From: CF-46 sp963760735
GTDB lineage: Bacteria > Chloroflexota > Limnocylindria > Limnocylindrales > CSP1-4
Direction of reading: 5' to 3'
Assembly (NCBI GenBank): GCA_963760735.1
Contig: CAVXEB010000004.1
Location: 372,001 to 436,000, forward strand
Length of the DNA: 64,000 nt
Both the position numbers and the translations under genes were made by a program. The notes under the pieces are model-generated. The model ran no database searches and was not told the DNA's origin. It saw only the letters and a list, made by a program, of their open reading frames with translations. Shown here one piece after another: positions 27,744 to 38,300 of this stretch. Numbering within the stretch: the stretch's first letter is position 1; every line of letters starts with the position of its first letter.

Positions 27744-29437
27744 ATGCCACGCCCACGGTTCGCCGCCCTTCCGCTCATCGTCCTCGTATCTGCGGCCGTC
27801 TGGAGCGCGCTCCCGGTCCAGGCCGCGGCGCCGAACGTCCGTGAGGTGACTCCGGCCGGCATCACGATCAACGGCTCGTCGTCCGACTGGAACTCGCTGA
27901 GCGCCGACTACCTTGCCGACATGTACGAGGCCGGCAAGCCCGACAAGGACGTCCTCGCGAAGGCCTACGGCCGCTACGACTGTGGCACCGGGACGTTCTA
28001 CATCCACGTCGTGACCCAGCCCGGCTGGACCGTCCTGCCGTCGAACAACGACAACTACGTCAAGCTGGGCCAGACCGACAAGCTCGTCGACGGAAGCGAT
28101 CCACCCGGTAGCACGCCGCCCGCGTTCGCATACATCGGCTCGACCAAATGGGAGGCGTCCTTCAAGCTCGCGCCCGGCAGCTATCTCGGCGACGGCGGGC
28201 TGAACATCCACGCGGAGGTCGTCCCCACCGCGCGGGCGTCGACGGCGGCCGTTGCCGGTCGGCGCATGGACGCTGTCATCGAATGCCCGAAGCCAACTCC
28301 GACACCGACACCGAGACCGTCCGCGACCCCGACCGCAGCGCCATCGATCCAACCCTCCACGGCCCCATCGACCAGCGTCGAGCCCAGCGGCAGCGTCGAG
28401 CCCAGCGGCAGCGTCGAGCCCAGCGGCAGCGTCGAGCCCAGCGGCAGCGTCGAGCCCAGCGGCAGCGTCGAGCCCAGCGGCAGCGTCGAGCCCAGCGGCA
28501 GCGTCGAGCCCAGCGGCAGCGTCGAGCCCAGCGGCAGCGTCGAGCCCAGCGGCAGCGTCGAGCCCAGCGGCAGCGTCGAGCCCAGCGGCAGCGTCGAGCC
28601 CAGCGGCAGCGTCGAGCCCAGCGGCAGCGTCGAGCCCAGCGGCAGCGTCGAGCCCAGCGGCAGCGTCGAGCCCAGCGGCAGCGTCGAGCCCAGCGGCAGC
28701 GTCGAGCCCAGCGGCAGCGTCGAGCCGGCGGCAGCGTCGAGCCCAGCGGCAGCGTCGAGCCCAGCGGCAGCGTCGAGCCCAGCGGCAGCGTCGAGCCCAG
28801 CGGCAGCGTCGAGCCCAGCGGCAGCGTCGAGCCCAGCGGCAGCGTCGAGCCGTCGCCGAGTGGCTCGGAAGCGCCGGCCGAACCGCCGCCGCTGATCGTC
28901 GTGAAGGTCGCCGACCAGGGCACCGCCACGATCGACGACGACAAGATCGTCGGTGGCGCGACCTTCGAGCTCCGCCTCGACGACGGGGACGGGAAATATG
29001 AGCCCGACGGGGCCGACGGACCCGTGCTGGCCACGGTCGATGCGACGAGCGGGTTCGCCGTCTTCCATCCGGAAGTCGCCGGCAGCTACTGGATCACCGA
29101 GGTGACCGCGCCGCCCGATCTGGCGATGACGGATCCGGTTCTCGTCCCGTACGACGGTTCGGACAAGAACTGCGGCTGGTACCGCGGCCAGATGAAGTGC
29201 GTCGCGGATGACGACGGCGTCGCCGGCTTCGTCGTGGTGGCCTTCAAGAATCCGCCGACGGGCAGCGTCGAAGCGCTGGAAGGCGGCGGCAACCTGCCCG
29301 CCACCGACACGGCTGACGAACCCCAGCAAGCGTCGACGCCGAGCGACCCGACCTGGGCCGTGCTGCTCCTCGTCTTCGTCGTCAGCCTGGTCGCCTTCGC
29401 GGTGGCGCCGTCCCGCCGACCGCGGGCTCGATCCTGA
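27744..29437 (+). CDS. Surface stalk protein with VEPSGS repeats, SpaA-like domain and LPATD anchor; frame break in repeats
   Basis: ATG 27744 follows GAGAGG. A signal peptide (FAALPLIVLVSAAVWSALPV) is followed by an N-terminal domain of about 150 residues (ITINGSSSDWNSLSADYLAD ... YDCGTGTFYIHVV), a Pro/Thr linker, then 26 tandem VEPSGS-type units. After them comes a prealbumin/SpaA-like domain (TFELRLDDGDGKYEPDG ... GSYWITEVTAPPD), then GGGNLPATDTADEP, a hydrophobic helix (WAVLLLVFVVSLVAFAV) and a basic tail. That C-terminus is a sortase-type sorting signal. One repeat (28719-28735) has 17 instead of 18 bases, throwing the upstream frame out. With the base restored the protein is about 564 residues. 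No sortase gene is in the window. Confidence 0.8.
28377..28843 (+). repeat. 18-bp tandem repeat array (26 units)
   Basis: Nineteen units of an 18-bp repeat coding Val-Glu-Pro-Ser-Gly-Ser run from 28377 to 28718. One 17-base unit is at 28719-28735, six further 18-bp units run to 28843, and a degenerate unit follows. The complete units are identical at the DNA level, which implies recent expansion or homogenisation by slippage or recombination. The lack of stop codons in all frames creates long spurious reading frames on both strands. Confidence 0.97.
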
Positions 29438-29542
29438 CGTCGGCGGCAGCAATCGGGTCTGCCGCAGGCCACGGGACCCGGACGCCATGACCGGCGGAGT
29501 AGCATCGTCCCGACCCGCGGGTCCGAGAGTCAGGGAGGTCCG

Positions 29543-29914
29543 ATGTCCGAGCCGAACGAGCCGCCCCGGACGACCGAGGACGCCCTGGCCGAATGGCGGG
29601 CCGCCGAGCGAACCGTTGCCGTGGCTCGCCGCGGAACGATCGCTGCGCAGGCCGCCGCGGCGGCGGCCAGGGATGCCAGTGAGGCCGCGGCGGCGACCGC
29701 CGCGGCCGCGAAGACGGCGCTCGAGGCAGCGACACTCGCCGAGGCTTCGGCCCGGAAGACAGCGGCCGCTGCACGCGTCATTGCCGAGTCGACGCTGGTC
29801 GACGTAGCCGACGCCGAGTCGGAGGCCGCGATGGCCGACGTCGACGAGGCGTCCGCCCACGAAACGTACCGACAGGCAACGCGGCGCGCGGCTGAGGGGA
29901 CGTCAGGCTCCTAG
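29543..29914 (+). CDS. Ala-rich coiled-coil protein, 123 aa
   Basis: A 123-residue hypothetical protein with an AGGGAGG ribosome binding site 5 bases before ATG 29543. After a short Pro-rich start it is almost entirely helix-forming: long Ala-rich stretches (AAQAAAAAARDASEAAAA) with regularly spaced Glu, Arg and Lys predict one extended coiled coil to about residue 110, then TYRQATRRAAEG. It has no signal peptide or membrane helix. Ala-rich coils are common in high-GC genomes and give no functional clue. It lies 105 bases after the stalk-protein gene on the same strand. Confidence 0.6.
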   Translation: MSEPNEPPRTTEDALAEWRAAERTVAVARRGTIAAQAAAAAARDASEAAAATAAAAKTALEAATLAEASARKTAAAARVIAESTLVDVADAESEAAMADVDEASAHETYRQATRRAAEGTSGS

Positions 29915-29957
29915 GTAGCCGTCAGCAGCGCGCGCCCGGCAATCTCGACAGCAAGAA

Positions 29958-29988
29958 AGCCGGCCATCCGCGGACGGATGAGCCGGCT
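29958..29988 (-). terminator. Intrinsic-type terminator downstream of groEL
   Basis: A two-part stem (7 bp at 29958-29964 with 29982-29988, then 6 bp at 29965-29970 with 29975-29980, one bulged A) closes on a 4-base loop. It sits 49 bases after the groEL stop. On the minus strand it is followed by TTCTT, a weak U-tract, so it most likely ends the groESL transcript. It may also stop the plus-strand gene before it. Confidence 0.7.
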
Positions 29989-30036
29989 CCCTGCCTGTTT
30001 CGTGGGCGGCGTCATTGACGGACGCCGACGGACGAT

Positions 30037-31665
30037 CTAGAAGTCCATGTCCCCGCCGCCGTGGCCGTGGCCACCGCCGGCGGCTGCAGCCTGCTTCTCG
30101 GGAAGGTCCGTGATCAGCGTCTCCGTCGTCAGGACCATCGCCGCGATCGAGGCCGCGTTCTGAAGAGCGGACCGGGTCACCTTGCGGGCGTCCACGATCC
30201 CCTTCTTGAACATGTCCCCGTACTCGCCCTTGAGGGCGTCGTAGCCATGGCCGATCTTGGCGGCCCGGACCGCGTTGATCACGACCTCGCCGGACTGGCC
30301 GGCGTTGTCCGCGATCTGGCGGGCGGGGGCCTCGAGCGCCTTCCGCACGATGTCGACGCCGACCTGGGCGTCGCCCTCGAGCTTCAGCTTGTCGAGCGAC
30401 GGGATGGCCTGGAGGAGCGCGGTGCCGCCGCCGGCGACGAGGCCCTCCTCGACGGCCGCACGGGTCGTCGAGAGCGCATCCTCGATGCGGTGCTTCTTCT
30501 CCTTCAGCTCGACCTCGGTGGCCGCCCCGACCTTGATGACGGCGACGCCGCCCGACAGCTTGGCGAGACGCTCCTGGAGCTTCTCCTTGTCGTAGTCGGA
30601 GGTCGTGTCCTCGATCTGGGCCTTGATCTGGCTCATCCGACCCTTGATCTGGTCAGCGGAGCCTGCCCCGTCGATGACGGTCGTGTCGTCCTTCGTGGCG
30701 ACGACGCGGCGAGCCGAGCCGAAGTCCTCGAATGCGACCGAGTCGAGCTTGCGCCCGACCTCTTCGCTGATGACCGTGCCGCCGGTCAGGACGGCGATGT
30801 CGCGGAGCATCTCCTTGCGGCGGTCGCCGAAGCCGGGGGCCTTCACGGCCAGGACCGAGACGGTGCCACGGAGCTTGTTCACGACGAGCGTGGCGAGCGC
30901 CTCACCGTCGATGTCCTCGGCGATGATCAGGATCGGCTTGCCCTGCTGGACGCCCTTCTCGAGGGCCGGGAGCATGTCCTGGACGGTCGAGATCTTCTTG
31001 TCGGTGATCAGGATGAGCGGGTTCTCGAGAACCGCTTCCATCCGATCGGGGTTGGTCACGAAGTAGGCCGAGAGGTAGCCCCGGTCGAACTGCATGCCCT
31101 CGGTGTATTCCTTCTCGAGGCCGAGCGACTGCCCTTCCTCGACGGTGATGACGCCGTCCTTGCCGACCTTGTCCATCACCTCGGCGATGATCTCGCCGAC
31201 CTCGGGGTCCGCGGCGGAGATCGCCGCGACGGCCGCGATCTGCTCGCGGCTGCTGACGTCGACCTTGTGCTTCTCGAGCTCGTCCACGACGGTCGCGACC
31301 GCCAGCTCGATCCCGCGCTTGACGACCATCGGGTTGGCGCCGGCCGTGACGACCCGGAGGCCCTCGTTGACCAGGGCCTGGCCGAGGACGACCGCGGTGG
31401 TCGTGCCGTCGCCGGCGACGTCGTCGGTCTTCGTCGCGACTTCCTTGAGGAGCTGGGCGCCCATGTTCTCGAACGGGTCGTCAAGCTCGATGTCGCGGGC
31501 GATCGTGACGCCGTCGTTCGTGATGGTCGGCGAGCCGAACTTCTTGTCGAGGACGACGTTCCGGCCCTTCGGGCCGATCGTGACCTTGACCGCGTCGGCG
31601 AGCTTGTCGATGCCCTTCTTGAGACTTCGGCGAGCGGTCTCGTCGAAGATCAGCTGCTTAGCCAA
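30037..31665 (-). CDS. groEL: Chaperonin GroEL (Hsp60)
   Basis: The 60-kDa chaperonin forms the double-ring folding chamber in the cytosol. The 542-residue protein is full length. It has KQLIFDETARRSLKKGIDKL, the nucleotide-site motifs TIGPKGRNVVLDKKFG and VAGDGTTTAVVLGQAL, and the signature AAVEEGLVAGGGTALL. The C-terminal tail GGGHGHGGGDMDF replaces the usual GGM repeats with a Gly/His-rich end. The start is TTG 31665, with AGGAGGG 9 bases upstream; no ATG or GTG is nearby. It follows groES by 110 bases and is controlled from the CIRCE promoter ahead of groES. Confidence 0.98.
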   Translation of the reverse strand: MAKQLIFDETARRSLKKGIDKLADAVKVTIGPKGRNVVLDKKFGSPTITNDGVTIARDIELDDPFENMGAQLLKEVATKTDDVAGDGTTTAVVLGQALVNEGLRVVTAGANPMVVKRGIELAVATVVDELEKHKVDVSSREQIAAVAAISAADPEVGEIIAEVMDKVGKDGVITVEEGQSLGLEKEYTEGMQFDRGYLSAYFVTNPDRMEAVLENPLILITDKKISTVQDMLPALEKGVQQGKPILIIAEDIDGEALATLVVNKLRGTVSVLAVKAPGFGDRRKEMLRDIAVLTGGTVISEEVGRKLDSVAFEDFGSARRVVATKDDTTVIDGAGSADQIKGRMSQIKAQIEDTTSDYDKEKLQERLAKLSGGVAVIKVGAATEVELKEKKHRIEDALSTTRAAVEEGLVAGGGTALLQAIPSLDKLKLEGDAQVGVDIVRKALEAPARQIADNAGQSGEVVINAVRAAKIGHGYDALKGEYGDMFKKGIVDARKVTRSALQNAASIAAMVLTTETLITDLPEKQAAAAGGGHGHGGGDMDF

Positions 31666-31775
31666 TGTCGGTGTCCCTCCTGGAGACGCTAGGAATCGGG
31701 TAGTGACCTCAGTGGGGAGCGATCAATCGCCCTCCGGCGGCCGAGCGCGCTCACCCGAGCGCATCGGTTGAAGGG

Positions 31776-32090
31776 TCAGTCCTCGACGATCGCGAGGATG
31801 TCCTTCTGGCTGACGATGAGGAGCTCGTCGCCGTCGATCTTGAACTCGGTCCCGGCGTACTTCGCGTACAGGACCTTGTCGCCCTTCTTGATGTCCATGG
31901 CCTCGCGCTTGCCGTCATCGAGGATCCTGCCCGGGCCGGCGGCAATCACCTTGCCCTCCTGGGGCTTCTCCTTGGCGGTGTCCGGCAGGACGATGCCGCT
32001 CTTGGTCATGTCCTCTCGCGGGGTCGGCTGGATCACGACACGATCGCCCAGCGGGCGAAGCTTGGTCGTGGAAGCGGTGGCGGTGGCCAA
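31776..32090 (-). CDS. groES: Co-chaperonin GroES (Hsp10)
   Basis: GroES caps the GroEL ring. The protein has 104 residues: a short Ala/Thr-rich tail, then the conserved LRPLGDRVVIQPTPRED, TKSGIVLPDTAKEKPQEG with the mobile loop, VIAAGPG, and KKGDKVLYAKYAGTEFKIDG to the C-terminal DILAIVED. The start is TTG 32090, chosen because AGGAGG sits 8 bases upstream and there is no in-frame ATG or GTG close by. About 200 bases of untranslated leader separate it from CIRCE. Confidence 0.96.
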   Translation of the reverse strand: MATATASTTKLRPLGDRVVIQPTPREDMTKSGIVLPDTAKEKPQEGKVIAAGPGRILDDGKREAMDIKKGDKVLYAKYAGTEFKIDGDELLIVSQKDILAIVED

Positions 32091-32296
32091 CGTGCGTTCC
32101 TCCTGGGACGACGGCACGATGCCGGCGTCGCTGCTCGATGCGTGGGGATATGTCGGGCGCGCCGACCGTTCCCGGGGCGTTGTTGTGAGTGCCGCGACGG
32201 GCAAGCACCGGAGCCCCGGTCGGGCCGTCTCGTGAGTCCCTTGGCCACAGCCTTCGGGGAGGACGGACTCGTCTCTGTGGTCTCGGCGGGCCGTGC

Positions 32297-32323
32297 TTAG
32301 CACTCTCGATGTGAGAGTGCTAA
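32297..32323 (-). promoter_or_regulatory. CIRCE operator (HrcA binding site)
   Basis: A perfect match to the 9-N9-9 CIRCE consensus: TTAGCACTC at 32297-32305, nine bases, GAGTGCTAA at 32315-32323. HrcA binds this dyad and releases it on heat stress. It lies directly downstream of the -10 and covers the likely transcription start of groESL. hrcA itself is not in the window. Confidence 0.97.
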
Positions 32324-32324
32324 T

Positions 32325-32354
32325 ACTGTAGCCGCGGGATCATGACGGTGTCAA
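32325..32354 (-). promoter_or_regulatory. Sigma-70-type promoter of groESL
   Basis: On the minus strand, a perfect -35 TTGACA (32349-32354), an 18-base spacer and a -10 TACAGT (32325-32330) point towards groES. CIRCE starts 1 base after the -10. The -35 lies only about 20 bases downstream of the end of the glucan synthase gene. Confidence 0.8.
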
Positions 32355-32373
32355 CCCCGGCTCGGCCGACGAC

Positions 32374-35300
32374 TCAGCCGCCTGTCTCGGTTCCTGACGA
32401 CGCCGCTGCCGGGCGCGGTCGCCGGGCTCGCGGCTGTCGCAGCGGCGTGGCGGGAGGACGGTCCCGGGGCTCGCCGAGCGTGATGCGGACTGCGTGGACG
32501 GCACCGTCGTCGACGAGCGCGATCGGCGCGGTCGGATCGGCGGGGACGTTCCCGTCGATCTCGACCCGGGCGATCCCGCGGCATACCCCGGCCGCGTTGT
32601 CGACCGTGATCTGGTATCGCGCCGTGCCATGCCTGAGCTCGACCTCGAACCCGGGCCAGCTGCGGGGGATGCAGGGGTCGATCGCGAGCGCGTCACCCTG
32701 CAGCCGAAGCCCGAGGATCCACTCGACCGCTGCCTGGTACATCCAGCCCGCCGAACCGGTGTACCAGGTCCAGCCACCACGTCCGACGTGCGGCGGCTCC
32801 GAATACACGTCCGCCGGCATCACGTACGGCTCGACCTTGTAGCGCAGGACCCCCGCCCGCGTCCTCGCGTGGTTGATCGGGTTCAGCATGGCGGCGAGCT
32901 CGCCGGCCCGGTCGCCGTCGCCGAGGCGAGCGTGGGCGATGATCGACCAGATCACGCCGTGCGTGTACTGCCCGCCGTTCTCGCGGATCCCGGGCAGGTA
33001 GCCCTTGATGTAGCCCGGGTCGAGGACCCCGGCGTCGAACGGTGGCGTGAACAGCAGGGCCAGTCCGTCGTCGCGGCGAACCAGCTGATCGTCGGCGGCA
33101 GCCATGGCCACGGCAGCCCGGGCGGGATCCGCCGCGCCGGACAGGACGCTCCACGACTGGGCGATCGCGTCGATACGGCATTCGTCGTTGAGCGCGGATC
33201 CGAGCGGCGTCCCGTCGCCGAAGTACGCGCGCCGATACCAGCTTCCGTCCCAGCCGTGGCGTTCGAGGGCCTCGCGCAGCGCCGTGGCGTGCGTTCGCCA
33301 GCGTTTCGCCCGGCGTCGGTCGCCACGCTCCTCCGCGATGGGCACGAACATGGTCAGCACGGTGGCGAGGAACCAGCCCAGCCAGACGCTCTCGCCGCGG
33401 TCGCGACCGACCCGATTCATGCCGTCGTTCCAGTCGCCTGACCCCATCAACGGAAGCCCGTGTGCGCCGACGGCGAGGCTGACGTCGATCGCCGCGGCAC
33501 AGTGCTCGTAGAGCGACGTCGAAGGGCCGGCGACGTCGGGCCGAAAATATGCGTCATCCTGGTCGGGTGGCAGCGCCGGACCCTCGAGCCACGGCACCGG
33601 CTCGTCGAGGATCGAGGCGTCGCCGGTGGCGTCGCGATAGCGGCGCACCACATACGGCAACCAGAGGCGGTCGTCCGAGATGTGCGTCCTCACGCCGGCG
33701 CCCGACGGTGGGTGCCACCAGTGCTGAACGTCGCCCTCGACGAACTGCCGGGCAGCCGCCACGACGATCTGGTCGCGCGCGATCGCCGGCTCCGCCGGCA
33801 GCAACGCCAGGACGTCCTGGAGCTGATCGCGGAACCCGAAGGCGCCGCCGGCCTGGTAGAACGCCGTGCGGCCCCACACCCGGCAGGCGAGCGTCTGGTA
33901 GAGCAGCCATCGATTGACCATGACGTCCATCGCCCGGTCTGGCGTCCGCACCTCGATCGCTCCGCTGACGCGGTCCCAGTGGCGGTCGACGTCGCGACGC
34001 GCCGCCTCGAGGTCCAGCGATCGGCCGCGAAGGACGAGCTCGGCGGCCGCGGTCTCGTCGGCGGCCTCGCCGAGGAGGACGACGACCTCCGTCCGCGCCC
34101 CGGGTGCGAGCTCGATCGTCGTCTGGAGCACGCCGCACGGGTCGAGCCCGGCACCGGACCGGCCTTCGAGGCGATGGCCGAGGTCGAGGCCGGCCGGGCG
34201 GTCCGGCCCGCCATTGCGACCGAGGAACTCGGTCCGATCGGCGGTCCAGGCCTTCTGGCGTCCACGAAGGGCCAGGATGCCCAGCCGCCCAGCGAACTCC
34301 GTATTCCACGGGTCGCGTGCCAGCAGTGCCCCGGTCGCCGGCTCCACGCTGGTGACGATTCGGTGAGCGCCGGCGGAACGGGCCACGCCGAGGACCCACT
34401 CGACGTACGCGGTCACGGACAGCCGCCTGTGCCGGCTCGAGCGGTTCTCGATCGCCAGCGTCGAGACCTTCAGGCGGTCGTGCAGAGGGACGAACTGGAC
34501 CAGGTCGAGGCTGATGCCGTCGTGGTGGTGCTCGAATCGGCTATATCCCCGCCCGTGGTGGACCACGTAGGTCGACCCCTCCAGGCGAACCGGGTGCGGG
34601 CCCGGGCTCCAGACCTCACCGGTGTCGTCGTCGCGCACGTAGATCGCCTCGCCCACGGGGTCCGCGACTGGGTCGTTCGACCACGGCGTGAGCTGGTTCT
34701 CCCGGCTGTTGCCGGCCCAGGTGTAGCCGCCGCCCGATTCCGTCACGAGGAACCCGAACTCCGGATTCGCGATCACGTTCGACCACGGAGCGGGCGTCGC
34801 CTGGCCGGGCCCCAGGACGACGACGTACTCGCGGCCGTCATCGGCGAACCCGCCGAGGCCGTTGAAGAACTCCAGGTCCGAGGGGACTGCCGGCGGCGCG
34901 TCGGTCTGGTTCGTGCGGCGGACGGCCGCCGGCGACGGCTGCCGGGGGGCGGCCCGGTCGACCCGGATCACCTGATCGGCAAGGGTGCCCCGGCGGCCGA
35001 CGACGACGACCCGCGCGATGGCCTCGATGAGCGTCCGGTCCTCGGCCGAGAGCAGCTCGGCAGGGAGCAGGTGGACGCCGCCCTGCGTGGCGTGCACGTC
35101 GTGGACGAGCCGCGACTGGCTCGTCCGCACGAGCGCCTCCAGCTGCGCCGCGAAGTCGTGCGCATACGTGGCCCCGTGCTCGTTGAGGATCACCAGATCG
35201 ACCGGCAACAGCTTCAGCCGCCAGTATTCGTGGGCCCGCAGCAGTTGACGGACGATATCGAAATCCTCCGCCTCGGACACCCGGACCACGACGATCGGGA

Positions 35301-38300
35301 GGTCGCCCGAGATCCCGTGGGCCCACAGCCCCGGGGCGCCGCGCCAATTCCGGGCCAGGCGCTCCGACGGCGGTCGAAGGGACGGATCGGAGTACACGAT
35401 CCGGTTCGCGATCCGCTGGAACAGGTGCGCCTCGTCGGACTCGATGCCGAGGTGGTGGAGCTGGACCTGTGCGTGGGTCCAGGCCAGCGTTGAGGCCCGC
35501 TGGAAGGCGCCCGGCTCCCGGAACTTGTCGATGAGATCGACGACCTCCTCGCGCGATCCGGCGACGACCGTGGAGAACGTCGCGTGGAGCGTCGACCCCG
35601 TCGCGAGCCGGAGGCGGCAGCGGAGGCTGAAGATCGGATCCAGGACCGGACCCACGCTGTTCGACAGCGGTCGGCCGTCGTGGATCGAGATCGCCGTCCG
35701 GGCCGACCGCCCGCGGCCGATGAAGCGGGCCCGGTCCGTCTCGTACTCGATCGTCCCCGTTGCACTGTCCTCGACCGCGAGGACGTGGCCCGCCCACAGG
35801 GACGGATCGGTCGGCGACCGCTGTCGGCGCGTCGCCAGGAGAGCCCCGAGATCGGGGACGAACTCCGTCTCCACGAACAGGTTCTGGAAGGCGGGATGGG
35901 CGACGTCGGCGGCCTGGGACGCGAGCGCGATCTCCGCATACGAGGTCAGGTCGACCTCGCGGACGCGTGACCCGAGGTTCGAGACGGTCACCCGGCGGAG
36001 CTCGGCGTCGTGCTCGGCGGACACCACGACGCTGAGGCCGGTGGCGATCGGACCGTCGCGTCTGGCGAGCTCGACATGGTCTTCCGAGTAGATGACCTCG
36101 TACCGATCGGCCTCGGTGCCGCTCGGCTGATGGCCCGCCGACCAGACGGCGCCGCTTTCCGTGTCGCGCACGAACAGGTAGCTGCCCCACGAATCCCGGG
36201 TCGCGTCCTCGCGCCATCGGGTGACCGCGATGTCGCCCCAGCGGCTGTACCCGGAACCCGCGGCGGTCATCATCACGGCGTAACGACCGTTCGAGAGCAC
36301 ATGCGTCCGGGGGATCGCGTCGTGGGGCGAGGTGAACCGACGGACCGCGGGTGGGACGAGGTCGCGGACGTCGGCGGCACTCTTCGCCTCCTCGGCCCGC
36401 GGTCGCGCGACCAGCACGTCCCGTGGCATCCGCTCCTGGAGGAGGAGCTCCGTGGCCTCGACGATCGGATCGGCGTGGAACCGGTCGACCATCGCGGCGC
36501 CGTTGAGGACATTCCCGATCGCGACGAGCGCCATCCCCTGGTGGTGCGCCATGTAGCTCTGGACGATCGCCACGTCGGCGCCCTCCGGCAGCCGACGGGT
36601 GGTGTAGTCGAGCGCCTCGCGAAGGCCGTAGCGACCGGCGGCGCCGGCCTCGACGAGCCGCCCGATATTCCGGACCGCCGAATGCGGCCGGATCATCGCG
36701 CCCAGCGCGGTTGCGTAGGGCGCCACGACCAGATCTTCGCGGAGGCCGCGCTTGAGCCCGAGACCGGGGATTCCGAAGCTCGAATACTGGTAGGCCTGCT
36801 GCAGGTCGCGGGCGTTGAACGCCGATTCCGAGATCCCCCACGGAACGCCGCGATCCGCCGCATAGCTCATCTGGCGGGCGACGACGAGTCGGGCGGTCTG
36901 GCCGAGGAGGCTGTGGACCGGTTCGCGCATGACGAGCCCGGGCATCAGGTATTCGAACATCGACCCGGACCACGAGATCAGGGCCGAATCGCGGCCGACC
37001 GGGGTCAGAGCCCGGCCGAGGCGGAACCAGTGCTCGGCCGGCACGTCCCCCTTCGCGATCGCCAGGAAGCTGGTCAGCCGCGCCTCGGAGGCGAGGAGGT
37101 CGTAGTAGCTGGGGTCAAGTGAGCCATCGAGCGCACGGAACCCGATCGAGAAGAGCTTCCGCGTCGGGTCGAAGAGGAAGCCGAAGTCCATCTCGTCGAA
37201 CAATCGCCGGGCGTGCGTGGCGATGCGTTCCAGGCGCTCCACGAGGTCGGCCGAGCCGCCCGGGCCGGCGGAGGACCCCGAGGCAACCGCGTCGCTCGGC
37301 AGGTCCGAGGAGAAGGCGGCCTCGGCGAGGTCTGTCAATCGGGGGTTCGCGTCGCCGGGCGGCGCCGCAGCAAGGACGCCGAGATCGCGGACGTGGCTGG
37401 CGACGCACGAGCGGGCCGCTTCGGCCCAGCTGACGAGCTCGCTCTGGTCCCGGTCACCGTGCTCTTCGGTGAGCGTCGCGACGACGTCGCCGAGGGTCTG
37501 GACGCCGGCCGAGAGCTCGGCGAGGCGCCGCGCCCAATCCTCCGGCGACGCGGGCACATCGATCGACACCGACAGCGGCTGCAGCGCCTCGTCCAGGTGC
37601 CGTCGCGTCAGGGTCTGGGTCCGGCGGTCCGCTCGGACCTCGCGGGCCGCTCGGCCGGTCAGGGCGATCGCGTCGTCGATCCCGCTGCGGGCGGCGCCGA
37701 TGGGCAGCGGCTCCTCGACCATCCGGCGGCACGCACTGGCGAGGGTGAGCAGGTGACCGGCCAGGTTGCCGCTGTCGACGGTCGACACGTACATCGGGTC
37801 GAGCCGGCGCAGGTCGGCCGTGTCGTACCAGTTGTAGAGATGCCCGCGGAACCGCTCGAGGCGATCGACCGTGGCGAGCGTCGCCTCGACGCGCTCGACC
37901 ATCTCGATCGTGCCGATCCAACCGAAGTCCCGCGCGGTCACCGTTGCGAGCAGGTACATCCCGATGTTGGTCGGCGAGGTGCGCTGGGCGATGAGCGGCG
38001 CCGGGTCGTCCTGGAAGTTGTCGGGCGGCAGGGCGTTGGATTCCGGACCGACGAACGTCTCGAAGAAGCGCCAGGTCCGGCGGCCAACCAGGCGCAGGTC
38101 GGTGGCGTCGGCGTCCGTCAGGCGCTCCTGTCCGGGCTCCACTCGGGGCAGGCTCAGCCATCGAGCGATCGCGGGCGACAGGAGCCAGGCGACGACGAAC
38201 GGCGCCGCGATCCATGCGGCGGCCGGGTTGAGCGCCAGGACCAGCAGGCCGGCGATCGCCGCGATCGCCACCCCACCGGCCATCTGGCCGAAGAACGCCG

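Noticed and set aside
28377..28843. CRISPR-like array
   Set aside because: The units are contiguous 18-bp repeats with no spacers and encode a protein repeat.
28181..29860. Very long open frames on the opposite strand and in other frames across the 18-bp repeat array
   Set aside because: They arise because the repeat has no stop in any frame; their products are low-complexity Arg/Ala/Leu runs without start signals.
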